Assembly: GCA_031401035.1 (NCBI GenBank)
Contig: JANNRA010000032.1
Coordinates: forward strand, 1-64,000
DNA from: JANNRA01 sp031401035
GTDB taxonomy: Bacteria > Desulfobacterota > Binatia > HRBIN30 > CADEER01
Direction: 5' to 3'
Length of the DNA stretch: 64,000 nucleotides
The notes under the pieces are model-generated. The model ran no database searches. It saw only the letters and a list, made by a program, of their open reading frames with translations, and had not been told where the DNA came from. This document shows, piece after piece, positions 42,402-51,283 of this stretch. The first letter of the stretch is position 1; each line of letters opens with the position of its first letter. Made by a program: the position numbers and the translations under genes.

Positions 42402-43958
42402 ATGTCCTCCGTGCCGCCGCCCAGCGTGGGCGACCGCTTTGCCGCCGCGACTCGCCCACCGCTCGCCGATCGCTATGCGATCTGGTGGAAGGTGTGGCTG
42501 CCGATCCCGCTGCTGTTGCTGGTCCTGGATGTGTCGTTCAACGCCTGGTTCTGGCGATTGCCGAAGCTCACCGGCAGCGCGGCCGATTATTCGTACCAGT
42601 ACCTCTACGACCTGGCGCATCTGCGCGGCACGAAGCAGGCGGACGTGCCGCGCATTGTGGCATTCGGCAGCTCGGTGAGCAGCGCCTTCGACCCCTACCA
42701 GGTGCGCGGCCTGCTCGCGGCGCGCGGCATCGCCGGCCCGGTCGAGGTCAGCCGCCTGACCAAGCCGGGTTCGAAGCCGTCCGACCACCGCCTGGTGTGG
42801 CATGCCGAGCTCGACGCGGTGCAGCCCGACGTGGCGGTGTTCGTGTTCAATCTGGTCGATTTCCTCAATCCCAGCTTCGAGCGCAATCTGAAGCCGGACA
42901 TCCGCGCCATCCTCCCACCGTGGCAGACCCTGCGCGAACGGTGGCGCTACATTTCCGACCTGCGTGAGCGGCTCTCACTGGTGGCGGCCGGCGTGAGCAA
43001 CATCTACCGCTACCGCCAGTCGATCCAATCGGCATTCGAGGACAACGCCAAGGCCCTCGATCGGTGGCTGCTCAGCGACGACGGGAGCGGCCGTGGTTAC
43101 GGCTGGTACGAGGACGGCTTTACCCGCGACCGCTTCGCTGTGCCGGTCCCGGATCCGGCGTCGGCGACGTTCGAGTACTTCGTCCATCCCGCCTGGCTGC
43201 AGCAGCGCGGCAGCGTGCGCCTCCGCTTCAGCATCGACGGACGGCCTCTGGCGACACGCGATGTGACGACCCCGGGCTGGAAATCGCTGCCGCTCGACGG
43301 TGTCGGCTCAGGCCTGCTGCAGGGGATTGCCGACAGTACCTGGTCGCCGCGTGCGGCGGGACTCGGCAACGATACGCGCCTGCTCGGGGTTCAGTTGCGG
43401 GCCACCCCACCAATCTCGCTCAATCACGGTCAGGCGCCGTTCCGCTATGCGCAGAAGCTCCCCGCCGATATCGACGACTTCCTGCGCATGGGGTTTGCCC
43501 GCGGGGATGCGTACGCCGACACCTGGCAGGCGATGCTTCAGGACGGCTCCGAGTACTCCCGCCGCTTCGGGTTGTACCGCGACTTCAAGCTGGCGACGCG
43601 CGCGCGCCGCTTCGAACCGACCGGGGAGTTTGCCGAACTGCGCGCACTGGTAGAGGAGTTGACCGCCGCGGGGGTGTCCGTGGTGCTCGTCAACACCCCC
43701 GAAAGTCCGCTCCTGGCGGGCGTCACGGATAGCGACTTCTACCGCGGCTATCTGCGGTTCTTCCGCGATCTGGCGCGTGACAATTCTCGCCTGCGATTCG
43801 TCGACCTGCACGACGCCTTGCCGGCCGAAGACCTGAATGACTGGCACCACGTGAACTACATCGGTCAGATCAAGCTGGGGCCGGTGTTCGCTTCCGTGCT
43901 TGAAGAGGAGGTGGCGCGTCGCCAGGGAGAGGTCGGAGAGGTGGACGGTGCTCTTTAA
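42402..43958 (+). CDS. SGNH-like protein partnering the MBOAT acyltransferase
   Basis: The 518-residue protein has one membrane helix (about 32-50) and a large periplasmic part. The SGNH nucleophile block reads AFGSSVSSAF (Ser90 or Ser91), the second block VFNLVDFLNP, and the Asp-His pair DWHHVNYIG lies near the C-terminus. A middle insert (about 190-360) is unfamiliar. It overlaps the MBOAT gene by 11 bases, as AlgJ/AlgX/DltD-type partners do, so it probably delivers acyl groups to the glycan in the periplasm. Confidence 0.78.
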   Translation: MSSVPPPSVGDRFAAATRPPLADRYAIWWKVWLPIPLLLLVLDVSFNAWFWRLPKLTGSAADYSYQYLYDLAHLRGTKQADVPRIVAFGSSVSSAFDPYQVRGLLAARGIAGPVEVSRLTKPGSKPSDHRLVWHAELDAVQPDVAVFVFNLVDFLNPSFERNLKPDIRAILPPWQTLRERWRYISDLRERLSLVAAGVSNIYRYRQSIQSAFEDNAKALDRWLLSDDGSGRGYGWYEDGFTRDRFAVPVPDPASATFEYFVHPAWLQQRGSVRLRFSIDGRPLATRDVTTPGWKSLPLDGVGSGLLQGIADSTWSPRAAGLGNDTRLLGVQLRATPPISLNHGQAPFRYAQKLPADIDDFLRMGFARGDAYADTWQAMLQDGSEYSRRFGLYRDFKLATRARRFEPTGEFAELRALVEELTAAGVSVVLVNTPESPLLAGVTDSDFYRGYLRFFRDLARDNSRLRFVDLHDALPAEDLNDWHHVNYIGQIKLGPVFASVLEEEVARRQGEVGEVDGAL

Positions 43959-45354
43959 CTCACTGACGTTCGTCGTCTTCCTGCCGATCGTCCTGTTGCT
44001 GATCAGCCGCCAGCGCGTCGGCGTGCGCAACTGGATCCTGCTCGCCGCCAGCTACATCTTCTACGGTTCGTGGAACTGGAAGTTTCTCTTCCTGCTCATG
44101 GGCCAAACTTTGGTCGATCACACCGCGGCGCGGATCATCCACGGCTCGACGAATCCGCGTCTGCGCAAAAGTACGCTGCTGGTCAGCATTGGCATCAACC
44201 TGACGGTCCTCGGTCTGTTCAAATACTTCAATTTCTTCATCGACTCCGCCGCGGGGCTGATCGAGCGGCTGGGCATGCAGGCGAATCTGCCGACGCTGCA
44301 GCTGATTCTCCCAGTGGGTATCTCGTTCTACACGCTGCAGGCGATGTCGTACGTCATCGACGTCTACCGCGGCACCACCGCCCCGGCCGCGCGCCTGCGC
44401 GATTTCGCGCTCTACGTGGCGTACTTCCCGCATCTGGTCGCCGGGCCGATCCAGCGCGCCACGGACCTGCTGCCGCAGCTCGAATCACCCGGCCGCGTGA
44501 CCACCGAGCGTATCAACATGGGGCTCATGTTGATGATGGTCGGCTTTACGAAGAAGGTGCTTATCGCCGATTCCGTCGCCAACATCACCGGCGCCATCTA
44601 CTCGCATCCCGAGGGGCTGAGCACCGGTGTGCTGCTCAAGGGCGCGTATCTGTACACGATCCAGATCTATTGTGACTTCTCTGGGTACAGCGATATCGCC
44701 CGCGGCGTCAGCGAGCTGCTCGGCGTGCGCCTGACCGAGAACTTTCGGCAGCCGTACCTGTCGCAATCGGTGACGGAGTTCTGGCGCCGCTGGCACATCT
44801 CGCTGGCGAGCTGGTTGCGGGACTATCTCTACATTCCCCTCGGCGGCAGCCGCCTGGGCGAGGTGCGGACCTACTGGAACGTCATGCTCACCTGGCTGAT
44901 CTGCGGCCTGTGGCACGGGGCGGCGTGGACATACGTGTTGTGGGGTGGATTGAACGGCTTTTACATCTGCGTCGAGCGCCTGCTGGGCATCGGGCGCGTA
45001 ACGCCGGGGACGGCCAGAACCGCGACCCAGTGGCTCGCCCGTATCGGCGCCACGGTGATCACGTTCCATCTGATCGTCATCACCTTCATCGTCTTCCCGG
45101 CACCGTCGTTTGGACATCTCTGGACTTATCTTGCCGGCATCGTCGCGTGGCAGGGGGTGAGCGACATCGGCTGGCTGCCGGTCGTAGCGGCGGTGGCCTT
45201 GTTTGCCATCGACATCCCGCAGAATGCGGCGGACGATCATACGGTGTTCCTGCGCCTGCCGTGGTGGGTGCAGTCGCCGACCTATGCGGCGCTGTTGTTG
45301 GCCATGGTGCTCTACGGTGAACGAGAGATTCCGTTCATCTACTTCCAGTTCTGA
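43948..45354 (+). CDS. MBOAT-family membrane-bound O-acyltransferase
   Basis: The 468-residue protein has the AlgI/DltB pattern of many membrane helices. The two signature His residues are present (His283 in FWRRWHISLASWLRDYLYIPLGG and His323 in CGLWHGAAW). The GTG at 43948 was chosen because VLFNSLTFVVFLP is the usual N-terminus and GGAGAGG precedes it; 43900 would add basic residues. It moves acyl groups across the inner membrane for O-acetylation of the exopolysaccharide, with the SGNH protein as partner. Confidence 0.93.
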   Translation: MLFNSLTFVVFLPIVLLLISRQRVGVRNWILLAASYIFYGSWNWKFLFLLMGQTLVDHTAARIIHGSTNPRLRKSTLLVSIGINLTVLGLFKYFNFFIDSAAGLIERLGMQANLPTLQLILPVGISFYTLQAMSYVIDVYRGTTAPAARLRDFALYVAYFPHLVAGPIQRATDLLPQLESPGRVTTERINMGLMLMMVGFTKKVLIADSVANITGAIYSHPEGLSTGVLLKGAYLYTIQIYCDFSGYSDIARGVSELLGVRLTENFRQPYLSQSVTEFWRRWHISLASWLRDYLYIPLGGSRLGEVRTYWNVMLTWLICGLWHGAAWTYVLWGGLNGFYICVERLLGIGRVTPGTARTATQWLARIGATVITFHLIVITFIVFPAPSFGHLWTYLAGIVAWQGVSDIGWLPVVAAVALFAIDIPQNAADDHTVFLRLPWWVQSPTYAALLLAMVLYGEREIPFIYFQF

Positions 45355-45360
45355 GGCGGC

Positions 45361-46464
45361 GTGGCGGAATCGACGAGTGCGCCGCTGCGGGTCGGCCTGG
45401 TGATCGGACAACTGTCAACCGGCGGTGCGGAAGGGCAGCTGCGAGTGCTCTGCGAGGGGTTTGACCGGTGTCGGATCGCGCCGACGGTGTATTGCCTGAG
45501 CGCGGAGACGGCGCCGGTCGGTGCGCAGCTGCAACGGGCTGGCGTCGCGGTGCGTGTGCTCGCAGGCGGACGGATCGGCCGCGTTGGCGATCTGCGACGC
45601 GCCTTGATCGCCGACGATATTCAGGTGGCGCACGCGTGGCTGTTCATCGCCAATGCCTATGCCTGGGCGGCGACGCGGGGTGGCGGGCCGGCGTTGGTCG
45701 CCTCGGCGCGCAACTGCAAGCGTTCCGGGCGCATGCTCGACGCCGTCAATCGACGCGCCTTCCGCGCCAGCAGCGCGATCGTGGTGAACTCCGAGCGAGT
45801 CGGGCGTTACATCGAGCGCGAATACGGTGCCCCGCATGCGCGCATCGATCTCGTTTACAACGCCATTGACCTCGACCGCTTCCATCCGCGTGCGGATTCG
45901 GGGGCAGGGGGAGGGTCAGCGCCACGCATCGTCATGATCGGTCGATTGGTGATGCAGAAGAATCCGCGCTTGTTCGTCGAGGGGGCACGGAGGCTGCGAG
46001 CCCTGCTACCGGCTGCGCGCTTCCACCTCGTCGGCGACGGTCCACTGCGGCCCGATGTGGAACGCTGGATTGCCGATGCCGGGCTGGGGGACTGTGTGGA
46101 ACTCTTGGGCGAACGGAGCGACGTCCCTGAGTTGCTGCGTGCCGCCGACCTCTTCTGGCTGACTTCCGATTGGGAGGGCCTGCCAAACGTCGTCCTCGAA
46201 GCGATGGCGTCTGGCCTGCCGGTGGTGGCGACCGACGTCGGCGGCACCGCGGAATTGTTCACAGCGGATGTCGAGGGTGCGCTCATTGCGGCCGGCGACT
46301 GCGAGGCCCTGGTGGCGCGCTCGGCCGCCATCCTGACCGACGCGGGGCGGCTCGCCGCCATGCGCACAGCCGCGCGGCGCCGTGCGGAAGCGTTCAGCGT
46401 GCCGCGTATGGTGGCGGCGACCGAGGCGGTCTACGTACGGGCGCTGGCGGGGCGGGCGGCGTGA
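45361..46464 (+). CDS. GT4-family glycosyltransferase
   Basis: The 367-residue enzyme has the N-terminal loop GQLSTGGAEGQLRVL and a donor site with MIGRLVMQKNPRLFVEGA, ELLGERSDVPELL and TSDWEGLPNVVLEAMASGLPVVATDVGG. It starts at a GTG 6 bases after the MBOAT stop and overlaps the following GT2 gene by 4 bases. It probably adds one residue of the repeat unit. Confidence 0.9.
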   Translation: MAESTSAPLRVGLVIGQLSTGGAEGQLRVLCEGFDRCRIAPTVYCLSAETAPVGAQLQRAGVAVRVLAGGRIGRVGDLRRALIADDIQVAHAWLFIANAYAWAATRGGGPALVASARNCKRSGRMLDAVNRRAFRASSAIVVNSERVGRYIEREYGAPHARIDLVYNAIDLDRFHPRADSGAGGGSAPRIVMIGRLVMQKNPRLFVEGARRLRALLPAARFHLVGDGPLRPDVERWIADAGLGDCVELLGERSDVPELLRAADLFWLTSDWEGLPNVVLEAMASGLPVVATDVGGTAELFTADVEGALIAAGDCEALVARSAAILTDAGRLAAMRTAARRRAEAFSVPRMVAATEAVYVRALAGRAA

Positions 46465-47495
46465 GCGACTACCCCTTCGTGTCGATCGTCGTCCCGATGC
46501 GTAATGAGGCAGCGACCATCGCATCACTGCTCGACAGCGTGCTGGCGCAGGACTACCCGACCGACCGCTTCGAAGTCCTGGTCGTCGACGGCGAATCATC
46601 AGATGCGTCGCCGCGGGTGGTCGAGGAATACGCGCGCCGCGACGCGCGCGTCCGGTTGCTTGCGAATCCGCGCCGCATCGTCCCGACGGCGCTCAACGTT
46701 GCCATACGTGCCGCGCGTGGCGCGATCATCTGCCGGGTCGACGGGCACACCCGCCTGGCACCGGACTACGTCCGGGTTGGGGTCGACACCCTATGCCGTA
46801 CCGGCGCGGACAACGTTGGCGGACGCATGGACGCCGTCGGCGGCGGATGGTTCGGCGACGCGGTCGCGGACGCGACGGCGTCTCGCTTCGGCGTCGGTTC
46901 GTATTTCCACTTCGGCACCGAGGAGCGCGAGGTCGACACCGTCTACCTCGGGATGTGGCCGAAGGCGCTGTTCAGGCGCGTCGGGCTGTTCGACGAAGAG
47001 CTGATGCGCAATCAGGACGACGAGTTCAATTACCGACTGCGCAAGGCGGGCGGTCACGTCGTCCTCAATCCGGCCATGCGGTCGTGGTACCAGAACCGGC
47101 AGGACGTCGCGCACCTGCTGCGCCAGTATTACCAGTACGGGCAGTGGAAGGTGCGGGTCCTGCAGAAACACCCCCGGCAGATGAGTTGGCGGCACTTCGT
47201 GCCGCCGGCGTTCGTCGCCGGCCTGATCGCCCTTTTCTTGGCGCAGTCGGTGATTCCCGGGGCGGCGTTGCTGCTGCGCGCGGTCGTCAGCGTCTACGTC
47301 GTGGCGGTCCTGGCGGCCGCGGTCAGTGTCTCGCGCAGCCGCGGGCTGTCCGCGGTGATGGCGACGGGGTTGGCACTGGTCTGCGTCCACGTCGCCTGGG
47401 GGACCGGATTCCTGAGTGGATTGATTACGTTCGCCGGTCGCTGGCGAACGCCGGAGCAGGGGCCGCCGCAAATGGGACCCGCGGAGGAGACATGA
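46461..47495 (+). CDS. GT2-family glycosyltransferase with C-terminal membrane domain (ExoA-like)
   Basis: The 344-residue enzyme has a GT-A domain (SIVVPMRNEAATIASLL, VVDGESSDAS, RVDGHTRLAPDY as the metal site, then NQDDEFNYRLRKAGG). Two or three membrane segments follow near the C-terminus (about 245-330). The layout matches ExoA-type succinoglycan transferases. The GTG overlaps the preceding stop, and the end overlaps the small HTH gene. Confidence 0.88.
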   Translation: MSDYPFVSIVVPMRNEAATIASLLDSVLAQDYPTDRFEVLVVDGESSDASPRVVEEYARRDARVRLLANPRRIVPTALNVAIRAARGAIICRVDGHTRLAPDYVRVGVDTLCRTGADNVGGRMDAVGGGWFGDAVADATASRFGVGSYFHFGTEEREVDTVYLGMWPKALFRRVGLFDEELMRNQDDEFNYRLRKAGGHVVLNPAMRSWYQNRQDVAHLLRQYYQYGQWKVRVLQKHPRQMSWRHFVPPAFVAGLIALFLAQSVIPGAALLLRAVVSVYVVAVLAAAVSVSRSRGLSAVMATGLALVCVHVAWGTGFLSGLITFAGRWRTPEQGPPQMGPAEET

Positions 47496-47803
47496 GACTG
47501 CGAGAGAAATTGACCGTCGAGGAGAAAGTCGCGATTGCGCTCGAGCTCATCAAGCGCGAACGGTCCCTCGACGAAATCCGCGTCCACTACCGGGTCAGCC
47601 ACACGACCGCGTACAAGCTGCGCAACCTGTTCCTGGAGGGCGGCCGGCAGGCACTGACGCGCGGCGGCCACGGTGGGGGGAACCTCGAAGCGCGTGTCCG
47701 GGCTCTCGAGGAGCGCGTCGAGCGCGGTGGCAGACGGCCAGCCGCTGCGGACGGCGAACGGACCAACGGGGGGGCGCGCGCAAGCGGCGCCTCGGAGATG
47801 TGA
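47492..47803 (+). CDS. Small transposase-type HTH protein
   Basis: The 103-residue protein has an HTH close to the IS3/IS911 OrfA type (LTVEEKVAIALELIKRERSL and VSHTTAYKLRNLFLEGG), then a short helix and a Gly/Ala/Arg-rich tail. No OrfB transposase and no inverted repeats accompany it. It is joined to the glycosyltransferase gene by a 4-base overlap, so it is expressed with the locus. It may be a transposase remnant recruited as a regulator. Its ATG is preceded by GGAGG. Confidence 0.6.
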   Translation: MRLREKLTVEEKVAIALELIKRERSLDEIRVHYRVSHTTAYKLRNLFLEGGRQALTRGGHGGGNLEARVRALEERVERGGRRPAAADGERTNGGARASGASEM

Positions 47804-47808
47804 GGGAC

Positions 47809-48753
47809 ATGAGCGACCTGTATCTGATTACCGGCGGCGCGGGCTTTATCGGCTCAAACCTGGCGGAGGCCCTGGTTCGTGACGGCGAACGGGTGCGGAT
47901 TTTCGACAATCTCTCGAGCGGCAGGCTCGACAATTTGGCCGCGGTGCGCGACCAGATCGAATTCGTGGAGGGCGACCTGCGCGACTTCGACGCCGTCCGT
48001 CGCGCCATGCAGGGTGTGACGCGCGTCGCTCACCAGGGCGCCCTGCGTTCGGTCGAGCGCTCGGTGGACGATCCGCTCAGTAGCGATGCGGTAAACGTGC
48101 AGGGCACCTTGCACGTACTGCAGTCTGCCCGTGAGCAGCAGGTCACGCGGGTGGTGTATGCGTCGTCGTCCTCGGCGTACGGTGACACCGAGGCGCTGCC
48201 CAAACGCGAGGATCAGACCCCGGCGCCGATCTCGCCGTATGCCGTGTCCAAGCTCGCCGCTGAGCATTACTGCCGCGTCTTCAGCCGTTTGTACGGGGTG
48301 GAAACCGTCAGCCTGCGCTACTTCAACGTGTTCGGGCCGAAGCAGAGCCCCGAATCGAAGTATGCGGCCGTCGTGCCGTTGTTCCTGCGCGCCGCCTTTC
48401 AGGACGTGCCGCTCGAGATCCACGGCGACGGGGAGCAGTCGCGCGACTTCACCTACATCGACAACGTCGTCCTCGCGAACCGCCTCTCGCTGACCACGCC
48501 GGGCGTGGCGGGCGAGGTATTCAACGTCGCCTGCGGCGAGCGGCACTCGCTGCTCGACATCGCCCGGTCCATTGGGCGCCTGCACGGGCGCGAGCTGACC
48601 CTCAACCACGTCGCCTCGCGGCGCGGTGACGTGCGACATACGCAGGCCTCGATCGAGCGCATCACCGAGCGGCTCGCGTTCCGCCCGGCAGTCGGGTTCG
48701 ACGAGGGCATGCGACGCACGTACGACTGGTTTAGGAGTCAGTGGCGGGGATGA
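47809..48753 (+). CDS. SDR-family UDP-hexose 4-epimerase, WbpP-like
   Basis: The 314-residue enzyme has TGGAGFIGSNL and an intact YAVSK (Tyr144, Lys148). It matches the UDP-N-acetylglucosamine 4-epimerase group around HQGALRSVERSVDDP, VYASSSSAYGD and RYFNVFGPKQSPESKYAAV. It would supply UDP-GalNAc or the uronic acid form to the transferases upstream. The ATG at 47809 has GAGGG upstream; a GTG at 47800 would overlap the HTH gene by 4 bases. It is the last gene before the housekeeping block. Confidence 0.88.
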   Translation: MSDLYLITGGAGFIGSNLAEALVRDGERVRIFDNLSSGRLDNLAAVRDQIEFVEGDLRDFDAVRRAMQGVTRVAHQGALRSVERSVDDPLSSDAVNVQGTLHVLQSAREQQVTRVVYASSSSAYGDTEALPKREDQTPAPISPYAVSKLAAEHYCRVFSRLYGVETVSLRYFNVFGPKQSPESKYAAVVPLFLRAAFQDVPLEIHGDGEQSRDFTYIDNVVLANRLSLTTPGVAGEVFNVACGERHSLLDIARSIGRLHGRELTLNHVASRRGDVRHTQASIERITERLAFRPAVGFDEGMRRTYDWFRSQWRG

Positions 48754-48765
48754 CGGCCGGTTGAA

Positions 48766-48794
48766 TTGACACGCGAAACGGGCGCCGTTAGGGT
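48766..48794 (+). promoter_or_regulatory. Sigma-70-like promoter before sucD
   Basis: A perfect TTGACA (48766-48771) is followed after 17 bases by TAGGGT (48789-48794). Transcription would begin near 48801, giving a leader of about 20 bases before the GTG at 48822. It marks the end of the surface locus and the start of a new operon. Confidence 0.55.
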
Positions 48795-48821
48795 CCGCGG
48801 TTCATCACCGACGGGGGCTTC

Positions 48822-49706
48822 GTGAGCGTACTGGTCAATAAACACACGCGCGTCCTGACGCAGGGCATCACCGGCACGACCGGGCAGTTTCATACCACCG
48901 CGTGCAAGGCCTACGGCACGCAGATGGTCGCCGGGGTGACTCCCGGCAAGGGCGGCACGGCGTTCGACGGCATCCCGATCTTCGACACTGTCGAACGGGC
49001 GGTCGCGGCAACCACCGCCAACGCCTCGGTGATCTACGTCCCGCCGCCGTTCGCGGCCGATGCGATCCTCGAAGCGGCCGACGCCGGCATTCCCTTGGTG
49101 ATCTGCATCACCGAAGGCATTCCGGTGCTCGATATGATGCGCGTCAAGCGCTACCTGGAAGGGCGCTCGACGCGATTGATCGGGCCAAATTGCCCGGGGA
49201 TCATCACGCCGGGGGAGTGCAAGATCGGCATCATGCCGGGGTATATCCACATCCCCGGCCGCATCGGCGTCGTCTCGCGCAGTGGGACGCTGACCTATGA
49301 AGCCGTGCACCAGCTGACGCAGCTCGGGCAGGGGCAGTCGACCTGTATCGGCATCGGTGGTGACCCGATCAACGGCACCAACTTCGTTGATGCGCTGCGG
49401 CTGTTCCAGGACGACGCGGACACCGATGCGGTGATCGTCATCGGCGAGATCGGTGGCGGTGCTGAGGAGTCGGCGGCCGAGTTCATCCAGGACCACATGA
49501 ACAAGCCGGTGGTCGCCTTCGTGGCCGGCCAGACGGCGCCGCCGGGACGCCGCATGGGGCATGCCGGCGCGATCATCGCCGGCGGACGCGGTACGGCGGC
49601 TGACAAGATCACCGCCTTTGAGGCCGCCGGTGTCCGCGTCGCGCGCAACCCCGCCGAGATGGGCGCGACCATGGTCGCGCTGCTCGCCGAACGGAAGGGA
49701 TCATGA
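48822..49706 (+). CDS. sucD: Succinate-CoA ligase, alpha subunit
   Basis: The 294-residue subunit holds the CoA-binding site and the phosphorylated His of the enzyme that links succinyl-CoA to ATP or GTP formation. Motifs are TGTTGQFHT for CoA binding, GPNCPGII and GRRMGHAGAIIAGG with His247. The beta subunit gene (sucC) that normally precedes it is not here. ndk overlaps it by 4 bases, which ties nucleotide exchange to the reaction. The GTG start follows a promoter. Confidence 0.95.
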   Translation: MSVLVNKHTRVLTQGITGTTGQFHTTACKAYGTQMVAGVTPGKGGTAFDGIPIFDTVERAVAATTANASVIYVPPPFAADAILEAADAGIPLVICITEGIPVLDMMRVKRYLEGRSTRLIGPNCPGIITPGECKIGIMPGYIHIPGRIGVVSRSGTLTYEAVHQLTQLGQGQSTCIGIGGDPINGTNFVDALRLFQDDADTDAVIVIGEIGGGAEESAAEFIQDHMNKPVVAFVAGQTAPPGRRMGHAGAIIAGGRGTAADKITAFEAAGVRVARNPAEMGATMVALLAERKGS

Positions 49707-50125
49707 AGGAACGCACGCTCGCTATCGTCAAACCCGACGCAGTCGCGAAGAATGTCGTCGGCTCCGTCCTGGCCCGCGCCGAAGCGGCGGGCCTGCGCGT
49801 CGTCGCCGGCAAGCTCCTGCACCTGAGCCCGGCCGACGCGGGTCGGTTCTACGTCGTCCATAAGGCGCGGCCGTTTTACGCCGACCTGTGCGCGTTCATG
49901 TCGTCGGGCCCGGTGTTCCCCGCCGTCCTCGAGGGCGAGGGCGCCATCGCCAAGTGGCGCGAGCTGATGGGCGCCACCGATCCGGCCAAGGCGGCGGTCG
50001 GCACGGTCCGCAAGGATTTCGGCACCAACGTGGAGCGCAATGCCTCGCATGGCTCGGACGCCCCCGATACCGCACGCTGGGAAATCGCCTTCTTCTTCGG
50101 CGAACTCGAGCTGCGCGACGCCTGA
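49703..50125 (+). CDS. ndk: Nucleoside-diphosphate kinase
   Basis: The 140-residue enzyme passes the gamma-phosphate of ATP to other NDPs through a His intermediate. The active-site motif is NASHGSDAP with His116, and the N-terminus ERTLAIVKPDAV is typical. It overlaps sucD by 4 bases, so the two are translated together. Its end overlaps the open frame of rlmN. Confidence 0.97.
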   Translation: MKERTLAIVKPDAVAKNVVGSVLARAEAAGLRVVAGKLLHLSPADAGRFYVVHKARPFYADLCAFMSSGPVFPAVLEGEGAIAKWRELMGATDPAKAAVGTVRKDFGTNVERNASHGSDAPDTARWEIAFFFGELELRDA

Positions 50126-51197
50126 CACGTCCGCACGTGCGACGTTGACGCCAGGCGCCCTGCGCGCCTGGCTGCGCGGCGAGGGTGTGCCGGCGTTTCG
50201 AGCCGGGCAGATCCTCGCCTGGGTCTACCAGCATGGCGTCGATTCCTTCGATGCCATGAGCAACGTGGGCGCGCCCCTGCGCGCCAAGCTGGCGGCGGCA
50301 TTCACGTTGCCCCGCCTATCGGCGCCGAGTGTGTCGCGCGCCCGCGATCACACCCGCAAGTTGCTGTTCACCCTCGAGCCGGGGCGTGCCATCGAGGCGG
50401 TGATCATTCCCGACCCGCCGCGGCTCACGGCCTGCATCTCCTCGCAAGCCGGCTGTGCCATGGGGTGCGGGTTCTGCGCCACCGCCGCGCTCGGCTTGCA
50501 GCGCCAGCTCGACGCGGCGGAGATCGTTGGCCAGCTGCTGGCGGTGCGGCGTATCCTCGACCCCGGGGAGCGCCTCTCCAACGTCGTCTTCATGGGCATG
50601 GGCGAGCCGCTGGCGAACTACGACGCGGTGGTCGAGGCGATCGAGATTCTCACCGCACCGTGGGGCTTCGGACTGTCGGGGCGGCGCATCACCGTCTCCA
50701 CGGTCGGCCTGCTGCCGCAGCTGCAGCGGCTGGTTCGGGACACGCCGGTGAGTGTCGCGGTGTCGCTGACCGCCACCACCGACGCGCTGCGCGATCGGCT
50801 CATGCCAGTCAACCGCCGCTATCCCCTCGGGGAGCTCTTTGCCACCTGCCGCGCGCTACCGATCGCGCAGCGTCGTCGCATCACCTTCGAGTACGTCCTC
50901 CTTGCCGGCGTCAATGACGCCGCCGCCGACGCCGCCCGCCTCATAAAGCTGCTCCACGCAATCCCCGCCAAGGTCAATCTCATCCCCTTCAATCCCTTTC
51001 CCGGGACCGCCTTCGCCCCCCCGTCCGCCGACGTTATCGACCGCTTCAAGCACCGCCTCCTCGCCGCCGGTCTCAACGCCAGCGTCCGCGCCACACGCGG
51101 TCGCGACATACAGGCCGCCTGCGGCCAGCTCGCGGCCAGCGCGCAGGCGCGGCTCGGGCGGAGGGCCGCGGCCCCGGCTGCGTCCGCGTCAAGCTGA
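50040..51197 (+). CDS. rlmN: Dual-specificity 23S rRNA/tRNA adenine-C2 methyltransferase
   Basis: The radical-SAM enzyme methylates C2 of an adenine in 23S rRNA and in some tRNAs. The cluster motif CAMGCGFC (Cys139, Cys143, Cys146) and GMGEPLAN are intact, and the C-terminal Cys of the thiol intermediate is seen in DIQAACGQL. The true start is uncertain. An ATG at 50040 or 50049 lies inside ndk, and the first 30 residues from it look antisense-like. A TTG at 50145 gives about 350 residues beginning TPGALRAWLRG, which suits the family. Confidence 0.93.
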   Translation: MPRMARTPPIPHAGKSPSSSANSSCATPDTSARATLTPGALRAWLRGEGVPAFRAGQILAWVYQHGVDSFDAMSNVGAPLRAKLAAAFTLPRLSAPSVSRARDHTRKLLFTLEPGRAIEAVIIPDPPRLTACISSQAGCAMGCGFCATAALGLQRQLDAAEIVGQLLAVRRILDPGERLSNVVFMGMGEPLANYDAVVEAIEILTAPWGFGLSGRRITVSTVGLLPQLQRLVRDTPVSVAVSLTATTDALRDRLMPVNRRYPLGELFATCRALPIAQRRRITFEYVLLAGVNDAAADAARLIKLLHAIPAKVNLIPFNPFPGTAFAPPSADVIDRFKHRLLAAGLNASVRATRGRDIQAACGQLAASAQARLGRRAAAPAASASS

Positions 51198-51208
51198 CCC
51201 GTCCCGAA

Positions 51209-51244
51209 CCGCGCGCCAGCTGCCGCGGGCCAAGTTGCGCGCGG
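51209..51244 (+). terminator. GC-rich stem-loop after rlmN
   Basis: CCGCGCGC (51209-51216) pairs with GCGCGCGG (51237-51244) in the 86-base gap between rlmN and the lipid-kinase gene. No T-run follows, so termination would be weak; it may instead separate two transcription units. Confidence 0.3.
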
Positions 51245-51283
51245 CATGATGCGGCGGCCCGCCTAACCCGCTATGAGACGGCG

